Shown: positions 17,914 through 27,431 of the stretch, piece by piece | How positions within the stretch are numbered: position 1 is the stretch's first letter | Layout: every line of letters begins with the position of its first letter | NCBI RefSeq assembly: GCF_003612015.1 | Contig: NZ_RARB01000003.1 | Span: 208,023 to 272,022, forward strand | Length of the DNA stretch: 64,000 bases | Direction: 5' to 3' | Source: Pantoea piersonii | GTDB taxonomy: Bacteria > Pseudomonadota > Gammaproteobacteria > Enterobacterales > Enterobacteriaceae | Program-made: the position numbers and the translations under genes | The notes under the pieces: model-generated | The model's database searches: none | What the model was told of the DNA's origin: nothing | What the model saw: only the letters and a program-made list of their open reading frames with translations

Positions 17914-18993
17914 ATGCAAGCGCCGCAGTTCGCGCAACAGGTGCTGGACTGGTATCAGCGCTTTGGCCGCAAGACCCTGCCGTGGCAGCAGGAGAAAACG
18001 CCCTATAAGGTATGGCTTTCTGAAGTCATGCTGCAGCAGACCCAGGTCACCACCGTTATCCCCTATTTCGAACGCTTTATGGCGCGCTTTCCCACCGTCG
18101 CCGATCTGGCCGCCGCGCCGCTCGACGAGGTGCTGCACCTCTGGACCGGGCTGGGCTATTACGCCCGCGCGCGCAATCTGCATAAGGCGGCGAAGCACAT
18201 TGTCGACCAACATCAGGGCGAGTTTCCGCGCAATTTCGACGATGTCGCGGCGCTGCCCGGCGTTGGGCGTTCCACCGCAGGCGCGGTGCTCTCGCTGTCG
18301 CTCGGGCAGCACTTCCCGATCCTCGACGGCAACGTGAAGCGCGTGCTGGCCCGCTGTTACGCGGTCGGCGGCTGGCCGGGCAAAAAAGATGTCGAGAAGC
18401 GGCTATGGGAAATTAGCGAGACCGTGACGCCGGCGGAGGGCGTCAGCCAGTTTAATCAGGCGATGATGGATCTCGGCGCGCTGGTCTGCACCCGTTCAAA
18501 ACCCAAATGCGACATCTGTCCGCTTAACAACGGCTGCATCGCTTACGCCAGCAACAGTCAGGCGAACTATCCCGGCAAAAAGCCGAAACAGATATTGCCG
18601 GAGCGCAGCGGCTGGTTTTTGCTGCTGCAGGATGGCGACAACGTCTGGCTGGAGCAGCGTCCGCCGGTTGGTTTGTGGGGCGGTCTGTTCTGCTTCCCGC
18701 AGTTCACCACCGAAGAGGCACTACACGACTGGCTGCAGGCGCGCGGCATTGAGTCAAAGCCGCGGCAGTTAACCGCTTTTCGTCATACCTTTAGCCACTT
18801 TCATCTGGATATCGTGCCAATGTGGCTATCGTGGTCATCTGTCGGGGCGGCGATGGATGAACCCGGCGGTCTCTGGTATAACTTAGCCCAGCCGCCGTCA
18901 GTGGGGCTGGCGGCGCCGGTTGAGCGGCTTTTGCACGAGCTGCGTCATCCGCAACAGCTGGCCCTGCCCCGGCATGAGATTGAAGAGGAATAG
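17914..18993 (+). CDS. mutY: Adenine DNA glycosylase MutY
   Basis: Removes adenine mispaired with 8-oxoguanine. The HhH-GPD fold has catalytic E37 ([12 protein letters not shown]) and the Asp in [15 protein letters not shown]. The [4Fe-4S] loop is Cys-x6-Cys-x2-Cys-x5-Cys ([17 protein letters not shown]). A C-terminal NUDIX-like 8-oxoG recognition domain follows ([11 protein letters not shown]). The start at 17914 ([13 protein letters not shown]) matches the E. coli N-terminus; the ATG at 17911 just before it is equally possible. yggX follows after 2 bases. Confidence 0.97.
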   Translation: MQAPQFAQQVLDWYQRFGRKTLPWQQEKTPYKVWLSEVMLQQTQVTTVIPYFERFMARFPTVADLAAAPLDEVLHLWTGLGYYARARNLHKAAKHIVDQHQGEFPRNFDDVAALPGVGRSTAGAVLSLSLGQHFPILDGNVKRVLARCYAVGGWPGKKDVEKRLWEISETVTPAEGVSQFNQAMMDLGALVCTRSKPKCDICPLNNGCIAYASNSQANYPGKKPKQILPERSGWFLLLQDGDNVWLEQRPPVGLWGGLFCFPQFTTEEALHDWLQARGIESKPRQLTAFRHTFSHFHLDIVPMWLSWSSVGAAMDEPGGLWYNLAQPPSVGLAAPVERLLHELRHPQQLALPRHEIEEE

Positions 18994-18995
18994 TA

Positions 18996-19268
18996 ATGAG
19001 CCGCACGATTTTTTGTACGTTTCTACAGCGCGACGCTGAAGGGCAGGATTTTCAGCTCTATCCGGGCGAACTGGGTAAGCGCATCTACAATGAGATCTCG
19101 AAAGAAGCCTGGCAGAAGTGGATGGCCAAACAAACCATGTTGATCAACGAGAAAAAGCTCAACATGATGAATCCGGAAGACCGCAAGGTGCTGGAAAAGG
19201 AGATGGTCAATTTCCTGTTTGAAGGCAAAGAGGTCCACATCGAAGGCTATACGCCGCCAGAAGCATAA
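18996..19268 (+). CDS. yggX: Fe(2+)-trafficking / oxidative damage protection protein YggX
   Basis: Ninety-residue protein that protects iron-sulfur clusters and is proposed to handle labile iron. C7 in [10 protein letters not shown], the residue important for activity in the family, is present. It sits 2 bases after mutY, whose product carries an Fe-S cluster, and is followed by a clear terminator, so mutY-yggX is a transcription unit. Confidence 0.97.
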   Translation: MSRTIFCTFLQRDAEGQDFQLYPGELGKRIYNEISKEAWQKWMAKQTMLINEKKLNMMNPEDRKVLEKEMVNFLFEGKEVHIEGYTPPEA

Positions 19269-19273
19269 ATTTT

Positions 19274-19302
19274 AGGGCCTCAGCGTTGAGGCCCCTCTCT
19301 TT
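19274..19302 (+). terminator. Intrinsic terminator between yggX and mltC
   Basis: Eight-bp perfect stem GGGCCTCA / TGAGGCCC with a GCGT loop, then CTCTCTTTT. Confidence 0.8.
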
Positions 19303-19325
19303 TCCGGGTCAGGCACGTATTTACA

Positions 19326-20405
19326 ATGAATAAGAAATTACTCGCACTGCTGGTGATCGCTCCGCTTTTGGTCTCCTGCTCAGGAAAGAAGTCTTCGCAG
19401 TATCACGAAGAGTGGGTAAAGGACACCAACGGCTTCGATATTTTAATGGGCCAGTTTGCGCATAACATCGAGAACATTTGGGGTATTAACGAAGTCCTGA
19501 TTGCCGGGCCGAAAGACTACGTCAAATACAGCGATAACTATTACACCCGCAGCCATATCAACTTTGAAAGCGGCAACATCACCATCGAAACCATCGCCGG
19601 TACCGATCCAATGGCCAGCCTGCGCCAGGCGATCATTACCACGCTGCTGATCGGCGACGATCCGGGCAATGTCGATCTCTACTCCGACGCCAACGATATT
19701 GTGATCAGCAAAGAGCCGCTGCTCTACGGCCAGGTGCTGGACAATACCGGCCAGCCGATTCGCTGGCAGGGGCGCGCGGGCAACTTCGCCGATTATCTGC
19801 TGCAAAATAAACTGCAGCGCCGCGTTTCCGGCCTGCATGTTATCTACTCGGTCACTATTCCCATGGTGCCTAACCACCTCGACAAGCGTGCGCACAAATA
19901 TCTGCCGATAGTGCGTAAAGCCGCTGAGCAGTATGGCGTTGATGCATCGCTGATCCTGGCGATTATGCAGACCGAATCGAGCTTTAACCCCTATGCGGTC
20001 AGCCATTCCGACGCGCTAGGCCTGATGCAGGTAGTGCAGCATACCGCGGGCGTTGATGTGTTCCGTATGAAGGGCAAATGGGGCAAACCGAGCCGCAGCT
20101 ATCTGCTCGATCCCGAGAACAATATTGACGCGGGCACCGCCTACCTGTCGCTGCTGCAAAACAGCTATCTGGGCGGGATTCAGGATCCGCTGTCACGCCG
20201 CTATGCGGTGATCACCGCCTACAACGGCGGTGCAGGCAGCGTGCTGCGCGTCTTCTCCAGCGATAAGGATCGCGCCTTTAACACCATCAATAATATGTCG
20301 CCGAGTCAGGTTTATAACACCCTGACGACGCAGCATCCGTCTGCAGAGTCGCGGCGCTATCTCTATAAGGTGAGTACGGCACAGCGTAGCTATCGGCGGT
20401 ATTGA
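19326..20405 (+). CDS. mltC: Membrane-bound lytic murein transglycosylase C
   Basis: Outer-membrane lipoprotein that cleaves the MurNAc-GlcNAc bond of peptidoglycan with 1,6-anhydro product. A lipoprotein signal peptide ends in the lipobox LLVSC ([18 protein letters not shown]). An N-terminal DUF3393 domain precedes the SLT domain from about residue 190. The catalytic Glu is in [15 protein letters not shown], followed by LGLMQV and AYNGGAG. Length of 359 residues equals the E. coli protein. The next 940 bases hold repeats rather than nupG. Confidence 0.97.
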   Translation: MNKKLLALLVIAPLLVSCSGKKSSQYHEEWVKDTNGFDILMGQFAHNIENIWGINEVLIAGPKDYVKYSDNYYTRSHINFESGNITIETIAGTDPMASLRQAIITTLLIGDDPGNVDLYSDANDIVISKEPLLYGQVLDNTGQPIRWQGRAGNFADYLLQNKLQRRVSGLHVIYSVTIPMVPNHLDKRAHKYLPIVRKAAEQYGVDASLILAIMQTESSFNPYAVSHSDALGLMQVVQHTAGVDVFRMKGKWGKPSRSYLLDPENNIDAGTAYLSLLQNSYLGGIQDPLSRRYAVITAYNGGAGSVLRVFSSDKDRAFNTINNMSPSQVYNTLTTQHPSAESRRYLYKVSTAQRSYRRY

Positions 20406-20414
20406 TGGTTTGCC

Positions 20415-20515
20415 TGGCGTTCGCTGCGCGAACGGCTGGCTCTGTGCAGGTTCCGGCCGCCGGTGATTTGCATGGCGTTCGCTGCGCGAACGGCTCTGTG
20501 CGGGTTCCGCCCGCC
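20415..20515. repeat. Direct repeat, 58-base period, each with a hairpin
   Basis: TGGCGTTCGCTGCGCGAACG occurs at 20415 and again at 20473, followed by related tails (CTCTGTGC, GGTTCCG). Each copy contains the perfect hairpin GTTCGC-TGC-GCGAAC. Confidence 0.8.
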
Positions 20516-20556
20516 AGGCGTCGGGGAGTTTCAGCAGCTGCGCTGCCGGCGTGCGT

Positions 20557-20582
20557 GTTAAGGGGCTCGTCAGCCCCTTAAC
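20557..20582. repeat. Perfect 11-bp inverted repeat
   Basis: GTTAAGGGGCT and AGCCCCTTAAC flank the 4-base loop CGTC. No T-tract follows. It could end the mltC transcript or the speC transcript. Confidence 0.7.
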
Positions 20583-20709
20583 AATCCCGGCTTCCGGCAG
20601 CCTCCACGCCGCGCTGCGCGCGGTCCCTTCGTTGTTTACGTCAGCCTTACGGACCGCGCGGATTCGACATCCTGTCTCATGCCACGCTCTCGCCGACGTC
20701 CTGTCGGCT

Positions 20710-20972
20710 CATCCTGGCCGCCGTGCGCGCCTCAGCGTGTCGGATGCCTCTGTCACACCCCTGCCTGCGATTGCTCATTTGTTATAAACGGCTGCGTTGT
20801 CTGTATGCAGGATGCGCGCTTGCAGCGATAAGATTGCGTCTTCTGGAGTCAGGACTCTTCGTCCTCGCCGCCATACGCGCCTCAGCGTGTCAGATGCCTC
20901 TGTCACACCCTCGCCTGTGATTTCTCATTTTTTATAAACGACTGCGTTGTCTGATCGCGCTTACAGCAATAA
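20710..20972. repeat. Two copies of a roughly 115-base element, 150-base period
   Basis: The block containing CTCAGCGTGTCGGATGCCTC, TGTCACACCC, TTATAAACGGCTGCGTTGTC and GCAGCGATAAG (from about 20710) recurs with small differences from about 20860 (CTCAGCGTGTCAGATGCCTC and so on). Corresponding bases are 150 apart (20731 and 20881). The copies are noncoding and diverged by scattered substitutions. Confidence 0.85.
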
Positions 20973-21247
20973 GGCAGTTGATAAAAACACAGAATTTTCA
21001 GCGAGGGTGGTGAGGGCCATCGCAGCCGCTGAGCGGAGGAGGGATTTCAGGACGAGCGGCAGGGATGCCGCGAAGAGGCTGGCATGAGCCATGGATGGCG
21101 AATCCAGCCGGTCCGTCAGAAATCCTGACGAAGCGAAGGGGCCCGCGCAGCGGGCGGCGGAGCTGGCCCAGGGCGCGGGTGCAGGGCCGACGCCTTGCGG
21201 CCCTGCTCGGTCGCCCGCAGAGGGTGAAATGAAACTGCCCGGCTGTT

Positions 21248-21312
21248 GGGCGAACGAAACCTGCGCTGAGGCTCCTCCGCGGTCGGGCGAACGAAACCTG
21301 CGCTGAGGCTCC
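21248..21312. repeat. Tandem 28-base repeat, 37-base period
   Basis: A 28-base block beginning GGGCGAACGAAACCTGCGCT and ending GAGGCTCC is found identically at 21248-21275 and 21285-21312. It lies just downstream of the speC stop. Confidence 0.85.
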
Positions 21313-21349
21313 CCGCCTGGTGGGGCGCCCCCCGCCGCCCGGCCGGGCA

Positions 21350-23500
21350 CTATCCCACTATCATATTCGCCACCAGCTGCTTGCGCCCCTGCCCGTCATC
21401 CTCGGTATACACGCCCTGCAGCTCCGGCGAGAACCCCGGCAGCTGGTTGATGCCCTCCTCCAGCGCCAGGAAATAGCGCTGCACCGCGCCGCCCCAGACT
21501 TCGCCCGGCACCACGCAGAGCACGCCAGGAGGATAAGGTAGCGCCCCTTCGGCGGCGATACGCCCTTCGGCTTTCGCGATCGGCACCAGCTCGACGTCGC
21601 CGCGAATATAGGCCTGATGCGCATCCTGCGGATTCACCTTCACCGCCGGGAAATTTTTCTGACGGAACATCGCCTTTTGCAGATCTTTTACGCCGAAGCT
21701 GACATAGAGATCGTGCATCTCCTGGCAGAGCTGACGCAGGGTATAGCCCTTGTAGCGCGCCTGATTCTTGCGATAAATCGTCGGCAGCACCTCCGCCAGC
21801 GGCGCATCCTCTCTGACATGCTGTTCAAACTGCGCCAGCATCGCCACCAGATGCGCCATCTTCTCCGGGCTCTCCGCTGGCGTCAGCAGAAACAGGATAG
21901 AGTTAAGATCGCACTTCTCCGGCACGATGCCGTTTTCGCGCAGATAGTTCGCCAGAATGGTGGCGGGGATGCCGAAGTCGGCGTACTCACCGCTCGCCGC
22001 GTCGATGCCCGGCGTCGTCAGCAGCAGCTTACAGGGATCGACCAGATATTGATCCTGCGCGTAACCGGCAAAGCCGTGCCATTGCGCCTCCGGCTCAAAG
22101 CTGAAGTAGCGGCTGTCGCTGGCAATGCTTTCCGTCGGTGCATCCTGCCAGCGTTCGCCGTTTACCCGCTCCGGCACAAACGGCAGGATCATTTCGCAAC
22201 GTTCCAGGATCGCCTTGCGCGCCTCGATACCGAGCGTCACGCACGACTGCCACAGCTGACGGCCCGCGTCGCCCTGGTGCATTTTGGCGTTTACGTCCAG
22301 CGCGGCGAACAGCGGGTAAAACGGGCTGGTAGAGGCGTGCAGCATAAAGGCGTTATTCAGCCGCTTATGCGGGCAAAAGCGCTTCTGGCCGCGAATATGG
22401 TTATCTTTTTTATGGATCTGCGAGGTCTGCGAAAAGCCCGCCAGCTGCTTGTGCACCGACTGGGTAACGAAAATGCCCGGATCGTTTTCGGTCAGCTCCA
22501 GCGTCAGCGGCGAAGTGCCCGCCATCACTGGAATAAACTGCTCATAGCCGAGCCATGCCGAGTCGAAGAGGATGTAATCGCAGAGGTGTCCGATGCGATC
22601 CACCACCTGCCGCGCGTTATAGACCGTACCGTCGTAGGTGCCGAGCTGAATAATCGCCAGACGGAACGGACGCGCTTCCCCGGCGCGCTGCGGCGCGACC
22701 TCTTTGATCTGTTCACGCAGCCAGGCCTCGTCGAAGCAGTGCGCGTCGATGCCGCCGATAAAACCGAAGGGATTACGCGCCGCCTCCAGATAGACCGGCG
22801 TCGCGCCCGCCTGAATCAGCGCGCCATGATGGTTCGACTTATGGTTATTGCGGTCGAACAGCACCAGATCGCCGCGCGTCAGCAGGGCGTTGGTCACCAC
22901 TTTATTGGCGCTGGAGGTGCCGTTAAGCACAAAGTAAGTTTTATCCGCGTTAAACACTTTCGCCGCGAACTTCTGCGCATCTTTCGCCGAGCCTTCGTGG
23001 ATAAGCAGATCCCCCAGCTTGACGTCGGCGTTGCACATATCGGAACGGAAAAGATTCTCGCCGTAAAAGTCAAAAAACTGCCGCCCCGCCGGATGCTTTT
23101 TGAAAAAGGCCCCGCCCTGGTGTCCCGGACAGGCGAAGGTGCTGTTCTGCATATCGACGTAGCGCGTCAGCGTGTCGAAAAACGGCGGCAGCAGGTTCGC
23201 CTCATACTCCGCCGCGGCCGATTCCAGCGCCGCCCAGGCTTCCGCAGAGCCGTCCAGTTCGCCGGTCACGCCCGGCAGGTGCAGCACCTCCTCTTCCCAG
23301 GCGTTGGCGACAAATACCGGCAGGTTGAAGCCGGTATGGCGCAACAGCGCCAGCACGCCGCTGCGCGTATCGGCCAGCGAGACGACCACTGCCGCCACGT
23401 CGGTAAAGTCGGTATTGTCCAGCGTCACTACGTCACGCCCGGTATTCAGGGTAAGGCTGGGAGCCACAGCAGCGCTGGCGGCAATTTTCAGTGGTGTCAT
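21350..23500 (-). CDS. speC: Constitutive/biosynthetic ornithine decarboxylase
   Basis: PLP-dependent fold-I decarboxylase converting ornithine to putrescine, the first step of polyamine synthesis. It has an N-terminal wing domain (DVAAVVVSLADTRSG), the PLP region with Schiff-base lysine in SQIHKKDNHIRG, HASTSPFYPLFA, and the C-terminal PYPPGVLCVVPGE. The start at 23500 (MTPLKIAASAA) is chosen by similarity and a TTGGGGA ribosome-binding site; 716 residues against about 711 in E. coli. In E. coli speC sits between nupG and yqgA; here both neighbours are replaced. Confidence 0.95.
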   Translation of the reverse strand: MTPLKIAASAAVAPSLTLNTGRDVVTLDNTDFTDVAAVVVSLADTRSGVLALLRHTGFNLPVFVANAWEEEVLHLPGVTGELDGSAEAWAALESAAAEYEANLLPPFFDTLTRYVDMQNSTFACPGHQGGAFFKKHPAGRQFFDFYGENLFRSDMCNADVKLGDLLIHEGSAKDAQKFAAKVFNADKTYFVLNGTSSANKVVTNALLTRGDLVLFDRNNHKSNHHGALIQAGATPVYLEAARNPFGFIGGIDAHCFDEAWLREQIKEVAPQRAGEARPFRLAIIQLGTYDGTVYNARQVVDRIGHLCDYILFDSAWLGYEQFIPVMAGTSPLTLELTENDPGIFVTQSVHKQLAGFSQTSQIHKKDNHIRGQKRFCPHKRLNNAFMLHASTSPFYPLFAALDVNAKMHQGDAGRQLWQSCVTLGIEARKAILERCEMILPFVPERVNGERWQDAPTESIASDSRYFSFEPEAQWHGFAGYAQDQYLVDPCKLLLTTPGIDAASGEYADFGIPATILANYLRENGIVPEKCDLNSILFLLTPAESPEKMAHLVAMLAQFEQHVREDAPLAEVLPTIYRKNQARYKGYTLRQLCQEMHDLYVSFGVKDLQKAMFRQKNFPAVKVNPQDAHQAYIRGDVELVPIAKAEGRIAAEGALPYPPGVLCVVPGEVWGGAVQRYFLALEEGINQLPGFSPELQGVYTEDDGQGRKQLVANMIVG

Positions 23501-24070
23501 AACACAAATCCCCAACGGTGAAGGATGAGTGGGTGCCAGAGGCACGGCAATGGGGAAGATTCCCCGGCGAATAACGTCAGGCGGAGGCAGAGCAAAAGGT
23601 AAAGCCGCACCCGATAGACATCAGTAAAGCCAGATCGCGTCTGTCTTTACGCATGCCCAACAGCGAACGTTTAGCTGGCTTCACCGCATGGTGAGCGGGA
23701 AATGCTTAGCGAAGATAGTCGGGGAGAACGCCTTGCGCGCAGGGCAACGCGAGCGGAGACAAGTACGGTTGCGCATTGTTGCGACCATAACGGCATCCTC
23801 AACGGGTCAGCGAAAAAGAGGCGCAATGATGTCATTTTTCTCGCGCGGGAACAACCCGGGAAAAGTAAATAAGCTTGCGAAAAAGAATTACATAACACCA
23901 TGATAATTAAATAATTAAACACAACACCCCGCAAATAAGTGCTTAATTATCTTTGCTTTATGAAATATTATGCAACAGCCAGCATCCCCCGGCGTCAGGT
24001 GCCCCTTCTCTACCCCTTCCCGCCGCAGAAGAGTAGACTGACCGGCACATTCCCCATTGCCGGAGGCTGC
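23501..24070. other. Intergenic region between speC and the acuI-like gene
   Basis: About 570 bases with no convincing gene on either strand. The part near 23870-23975 is AT-rich and probably holds the promoters of the two diverging genes; short open frames here have no family resemblance. Confidence 0.5.
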
Positions 24071-25054
24071 ATGTTTAAAGCATTAGTCATTGAAAATGAT
24101 GAGCAAGGCTACCGCACCAACCTGAAAGATCTCAACGAATCCCAGCTGCCCGACCATGACGTCACCCTCGACGTCGCCTGGTCCACGCTGAACTATAAAG
24201 ACGCGCTGGCCATCTGCAATAAAGGGCCGATCGTGCGGCAGTTCCCTATGGTGCCGGGCATCGATTTCGTCGGCCGCGTCACCGCCAGCCGACATGCGGA
24301 GTGGCAGCTGGACGATGTGGCGCTGCTTACCGGCTGGGGCGTTGGCGAGAAACAGTGGGGTGGTCTGGCGCAGAAGGCGAGCGTCCCTGGCGACTGGCTG
24401 GTGGAAGTGCCTGCCACCCTGAGCCCGCTGCAGACCATGGCGATAGGCACCGCGGGTTTGACCGCGATGCTGTGCGTGATGGCACTGGAGAAACAGGGCG
24501 TCACGCCCGAGCGCGGTCCGGTACTGGTCACCGGCGCCAGCGGCGGCGTCGGCAGCTTCAGCGTCAGCCTGCTGGCGCGCCTGGGGTTTGAAGTGATTGC
24601 CGCCAGCGGACGCGCCAGCGACGAGAGCTATCTGATCGACACCCTCGGCGCGCGTTCGGTTATCGACCGCAGTGAGCTGTCACAGCCAGGCAAACCACTG
24701 GCGAAAGAGCGCTGGGCGGCCGCCATCGACAGCGTCGGCAGCCATACGCTGAGCAACGTGCTGGCCTCAACCCAGCGAGACGGCGTGGTAGCTGCCTGCG
24801 GCATGGCGCAGGGTCTGGATCTGCCCGCCAGCGTCGCGCCCTTTATTCTGCGCGGCGTGACGCTCACCGGCGTCGACAGCGTAATGTGCCCGAAACCGCT
24901 GCGTCAGCAGGCGTGGCAGCGGCTCGGGGAACTGCTGAATGACGATATTCTGACGCAGCTCACTACGCTAATTCCGCTCAGCGAAGCGAAACAGGGCGCG
25001 CAGGATCTGCTGGACGGCAAGGTGCGCGGCCGCCTGATCGTCGACTGTCGTTAA
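24071..25054 (+). CDS. acuI: AcuI/YhdH-type acrylyl-CoA reductase, MDR family
   Basis: Zinc-independent medium-chain dehydrogenase/reductase of the YhdH/AcuI group, which uses NADPH to reduce acryloyl-CoA to propionyl-CoA. Features: STLNYKDALAICNKGPI, MVPGIDFVGRV, and the cofactor loop VLVTGASGGVGSFSVSLLARLG. The start at 24071 has GGAGG six bases upstream; 327 residues is the family length. Its stop overlaps by 4 bases the stop of the converging CinA-like gene. The annotation as detoxification of acrylyl-CoA follows from the family, not from context. Confidence 0.92.
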   Translation: MFKALVIENDEQGYRTNLKDLNESQLPDHDVTLDVAWSTLNYKDALAICNKGPIVRQFPMVPGIDFVGRVTASRHAEWQLDDVALLTGWGVGEKQWGGLAQKASVPGDWLVEVPATLSPLQTMAIGTAGLTAMLCVMALEKQGVTPERGPVLVTGASGGVGSFSVSLLARLGFEVIAASGRASDESYLIDTLGARSVIDRSELSQPGKPLAKERWAAAIDSVGSHTLSNVLASTQRDGVVAACGMAQGLDLPASVAPFILRGVTLTGVDSVMCPKPLRQQAWQRLGELLNDDILTQLTTLIPLSEAKQGAQDLLDGKVRGRLIVDCR

Positions 25055-25560
25055 GCGTTCTGATGCAGGGCGGCGTCGCGCAGCAGCACCGCAAGACGCT
25101 CCAGCGCGAACTGCGCGCCCTGCTCCATCACCGATTTCGGCTCGCCCTCGAAGCGTCGCATCTCAGCCACCACGCTGCCGTCAGGCAGGGTCCAGCCAAA
25201 CCAGATAGTGCCCGCTGGCGTGCCGTCTTCGCCGCCGTCTGGCCCGGCATAGCCGGTAATCGACAGGCTGACCGGCTCGCCGGAACGTTCGCGCGCGCCG
25301 ATCGCCATCTCGCGCGCAGTCTGTTCGCTGACGGCGGTATGCTCTTCAAGCGTCTCCGGCCGGACGCCCAGCAGCTGGCTTTTCGCATTATCGCTGTAGG
25401 TGACGAAGCCGCTGGTATAGAAGTTGCCGCTGTTTGCTACCTTCGCCAGCGTCATGCTGATCAAGCCGGCGGTGCAGGACTCGGCGGTCGCTAACCGCCA
25501 CTCAGAGGAGAGAAGCCGCTCGCCAAGCTGTTCGGCGGCCTGATCTAATGCATCGTTCAT
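25051..25560 (-). CDS. CinA C-terminal domain protein (PncC-like nicotinamide-nucleotide amidase)
   Basis: Stand-alone CinA C-terminal domain of 169 residues; PncC enzymes of this family deamidate nicotinamide mononucleotide to nicotinate mononucleotide in NAD recycling. Seen: LATAESCTAGLISMTLAKV (active-site Ser region), GFVTYSDNAKSQLLGV, and ITGYAGPDGGEDGTPAGTIWF. The closest E. coli proteins are the PncC/YdeJ pair; which one this is cannot be decided, and YdeJ-type copies are reported to lack amidase activity. It is convergent with acuI. Confidence 0.85.
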   Translation of the reverse strand: MNDALDQAAEQLGERLLSSEWRLATAESCTAGLISMTLAKVANSGNFYTSGFVTYSDNAKSQLLGVRPETLEEHTAVSEQTAREMAIGARERSGEPVSLSITGYAGPDGGEDGTPAGTIWFGWTLPDGSVVAEMRRFEGEPKSVMEQGAQFALERLAVLLRDAALHQNA

Positions 25561-25656
25561 ATTTTGCTTCCCTGTTAGTGGATTCAGAGTAGAAAGTATG
25601 GTCGAAAATCGGCGCGCCGTTAAAAGCTAACGTTATGAATAGTAAGCCAAACGGCT

Positions 25657-26433
25657 TCAGGCACGCAGCCGGATGCCTGGTCTGCCGCTCTCAGGGTCAG
25701 GAGAAACGCGCAGCTCTGCCCGGTACCAGCGCGTCAGCGTCTCTTCGGTCATCACCGCCTGCGCCGGGCCTTGCGCCACTAACCTGCCCTGATGCAGCAG
25801 CAAAATGCGATCGGCCCAGAGCGCGGCGAGGTTAAGATCGTGCAGCACAATGCACACGCTAAAATCCTTCTGGCGCGAAAGCCGATGCAGCAGGCGCAGC
25901 GCCTGCTGCTGCCAGAAGAGATCGAGCGCCGAGGTCGGCTCATCCAGAAACAGCCAGCCGCGCGGCGCGCCATCCTGCCAGAGCTGCGCCAGCACGCGCG
26001 CCAGCTGCACCCGCTGCTGTTCGCCGCCGGAGAGCTGTCGGTAGTCGCGTTCGGCCAGTTTTCCGCAGTCGGTCAACGCCATCACCTCTTCGACCACGGC
26101 TTGCGTATCCCCGCCAGACCAAGGCGCGCGGCCCATCGCCACCACGGCGGCGGCGGGCAAAGAGAAGGCGACCGGATTCTGCTGGCGCATTACCGCGCGC
26201 CGCTGCGCCAGCTTCGCGCGCGGCCACTCGGTTAAAGGCCTGTCGCCCAGCCGACACTCGCCGTAATCGGGCGTCAGAAAGCCGGTCAGCATACGCAGCA
26301 GCGTCGACTTACCTGCGCCGTTCGGGCCGATCAGCGCCACCAGTTCGCCCGGCACCAGCGACAGATCCAGCGAATCGATCAGCAGCCTGCCGCCGCGTGA
26401 ATAGCGCAGGTTGCGCGCCTCTAACTGTTCCAC
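25657..26433 (-). CDS. hmuV: Hemin ABC importer ATP-binding protein
   Basis: ATPase of the heme importer, 258 residues. Walker A GPNGAGKSTLLRML, signature LSGGEQQRVQLARVLA, Walker B WLFLDEPTSALD and H-loop VLHDLNLAA are intact. It shares the last base of its start with the hmuU stop region (26433), so the genes are coupled. Last gene of the hmuR-S-T-U-V cluster. Confidence 0.95.
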   Translation of the reverse strand: MEQLEARNLRYSRGGRLLIDSLDLSLVPGELVALIGPNGAGKSTLLRMLTGFLTPDYGECRLGDRPLTEWPRAKLAQRRAVMRQQNPVAFSLPAAAVVAMGRAPWSGGDTQAVVEEVMALTDCGKLAERDYRQLSGGEQQRVQLARVLAQLWQDGAPRGWLFLDEPTSALDLFWQQQALRLLHRLSRQKDFSVCIVLHDLNLAALWADRILLLHQGRLVAQGPAQAVMTEETLTRWYRAELRVSPDPESGRPGIRLRA

Positions 26434-27431
26434 TATTCCACTCCTCGCTGCTGGCGCAGGATCAGCCAGAGAAACCAGGGACCGCCCAGCATGCTGGTCA
26501 ACAGGCCCACCGGCATTTCGGCAGGCACCACTATCGTGCGCGCCAGCGTATCCGCCAGCAGCAGCAGGATGGCGCCCGCCAGCGCCGAACCTGGCAGCAT
26601 CCAGCGATGATCGCTGCCGAGACAGAAGCGCATCATGTGCGGCACCACTAAGCCGACGAAGCCGATAATGCCGCTTACCGAAACCGCCGCGCCCACCAGC
26701 AGCGCGCTCAGCACCAGCAGCTGCCGCTGCGTGCGTCTGACATCAATCCCCATATAGTGGGCATCCTCTTCGCCCAGCTGCAGCAGATTGAGATGGCGCG
26801 CGCGAAGCAGGGTCAGCAGCAGCGACGGAAGGATAAAGGCGGCACACACCGCCAGCATCGGCCACTGCGCCTGGCTCATGCTGCCCATTCCCCACAGCGA
26901 CAGCTGGCGCAGCTGCTGGTCGTTGCTCAGCCAGGAGAGCACCCCCACCACCGAGCTGCACAGCGCGTTAATCGCGATGCCCACCAGCAGCAGACGCGCC
27001 AGATTGCCCAGCGCCAGCCGACTGAGGCTGAAGATCAGCGCCATCACCGCCAGGCTACCGAGAAAGGCCGCCAGGGTCGGCAACCAGAGCGCCAGCAGCG
27101 GCGGCAGCGCCAGCGGCAGGCTAATGGCGATGGCTACTGCCAGCCCCGCACCGCTGCTGATGCCGAGCAGGCCGGGGTCGGCGAGCGGGTTGCGAAACAG
27201 CCCCTGCATCACCGCGCCGGAAACCGCCAGCGCCATGCCGATCAGCACCGCCAGCAGCACGCGCGGCAGGCGAATATTCAGCCAGATCTGCCAGACCATA
27301 TCGCTGAGCGGCGCCTGCCACAGCGCGCGCAGCGAGAGCCTTATCGCGCCCAGATTCGCCGCTATCGCCATCGCCGCCAGCATGCTAAGCAGCATCAGTG
27401 TCAGCCAGCGCAACGCGGTCGGGTTAGCCAT
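26433..27431 (-). CDS. hmuU: Hemin ABC importer permease
   Basis: FecCD/BtuC-type inner-membrane permease of 332 residues with about ten hydrophobic helices; LFRNPLADPGLLGISSGAG and FVGLVVPHMMRFCLGSDHR are family hallmarks. The start at 27431 (MANPTALRW) overlaps the hmuT end by 8 bases and is preferred to a longer in-frame version without similarity. It forms the channel fed by HmuT and driven by HmuV. Confidence 0.95.
   Translation of the reverse strand: MANPTALRWLTLMLLSMLAAMAIAANLGAIRLSLRALWQAPLSDMVWQIWLNIRLPRVLLAVLIGMALAVSGAVMQGLFRNPLADPGLLGISSGAGLAVAIAISLPLALPPLLALWLPTLAAFLGSLAVMALIFSLSRLALGNLARLLLVGIAINALCSSVVGVLSWLSNDQQLRQLSLWGMGSMSQAQWPMLAVCAAFILPSLLLTLLRARHLNLLQLGEEDAHYMGIDVRRTQRQLLVLSALLVGAAVSVSGIIGFVGLVVPHMMRFCLGSDHRWMLPGSALAGAILLLLADTLARTIVVPAEMPVGLLTSMLGGPWFLWLILRQQRGVE

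Larger units (their letters stand above)
20406..21349. other. Gene-free, repeat-rich intergenic island between mltC and speC
   Basis: Nothing in these 944 bases looks like a conserved protein. It holds three different direct-repeat families and a strong inverted repeat, listed separately. E. coli has nupG at this position. The base composition changes from very GC-rich (21,000-21,340) to mixed, unlike a decayed gene. Confidence 0.7.

Noticed and set aside
21617..23521. 634-codon open frame opposite speC
   Set aside because: It is the antisense shadow of a GC-rich, strongly conserved gene; its translation is rich in Arg/His/Gln with no domain.
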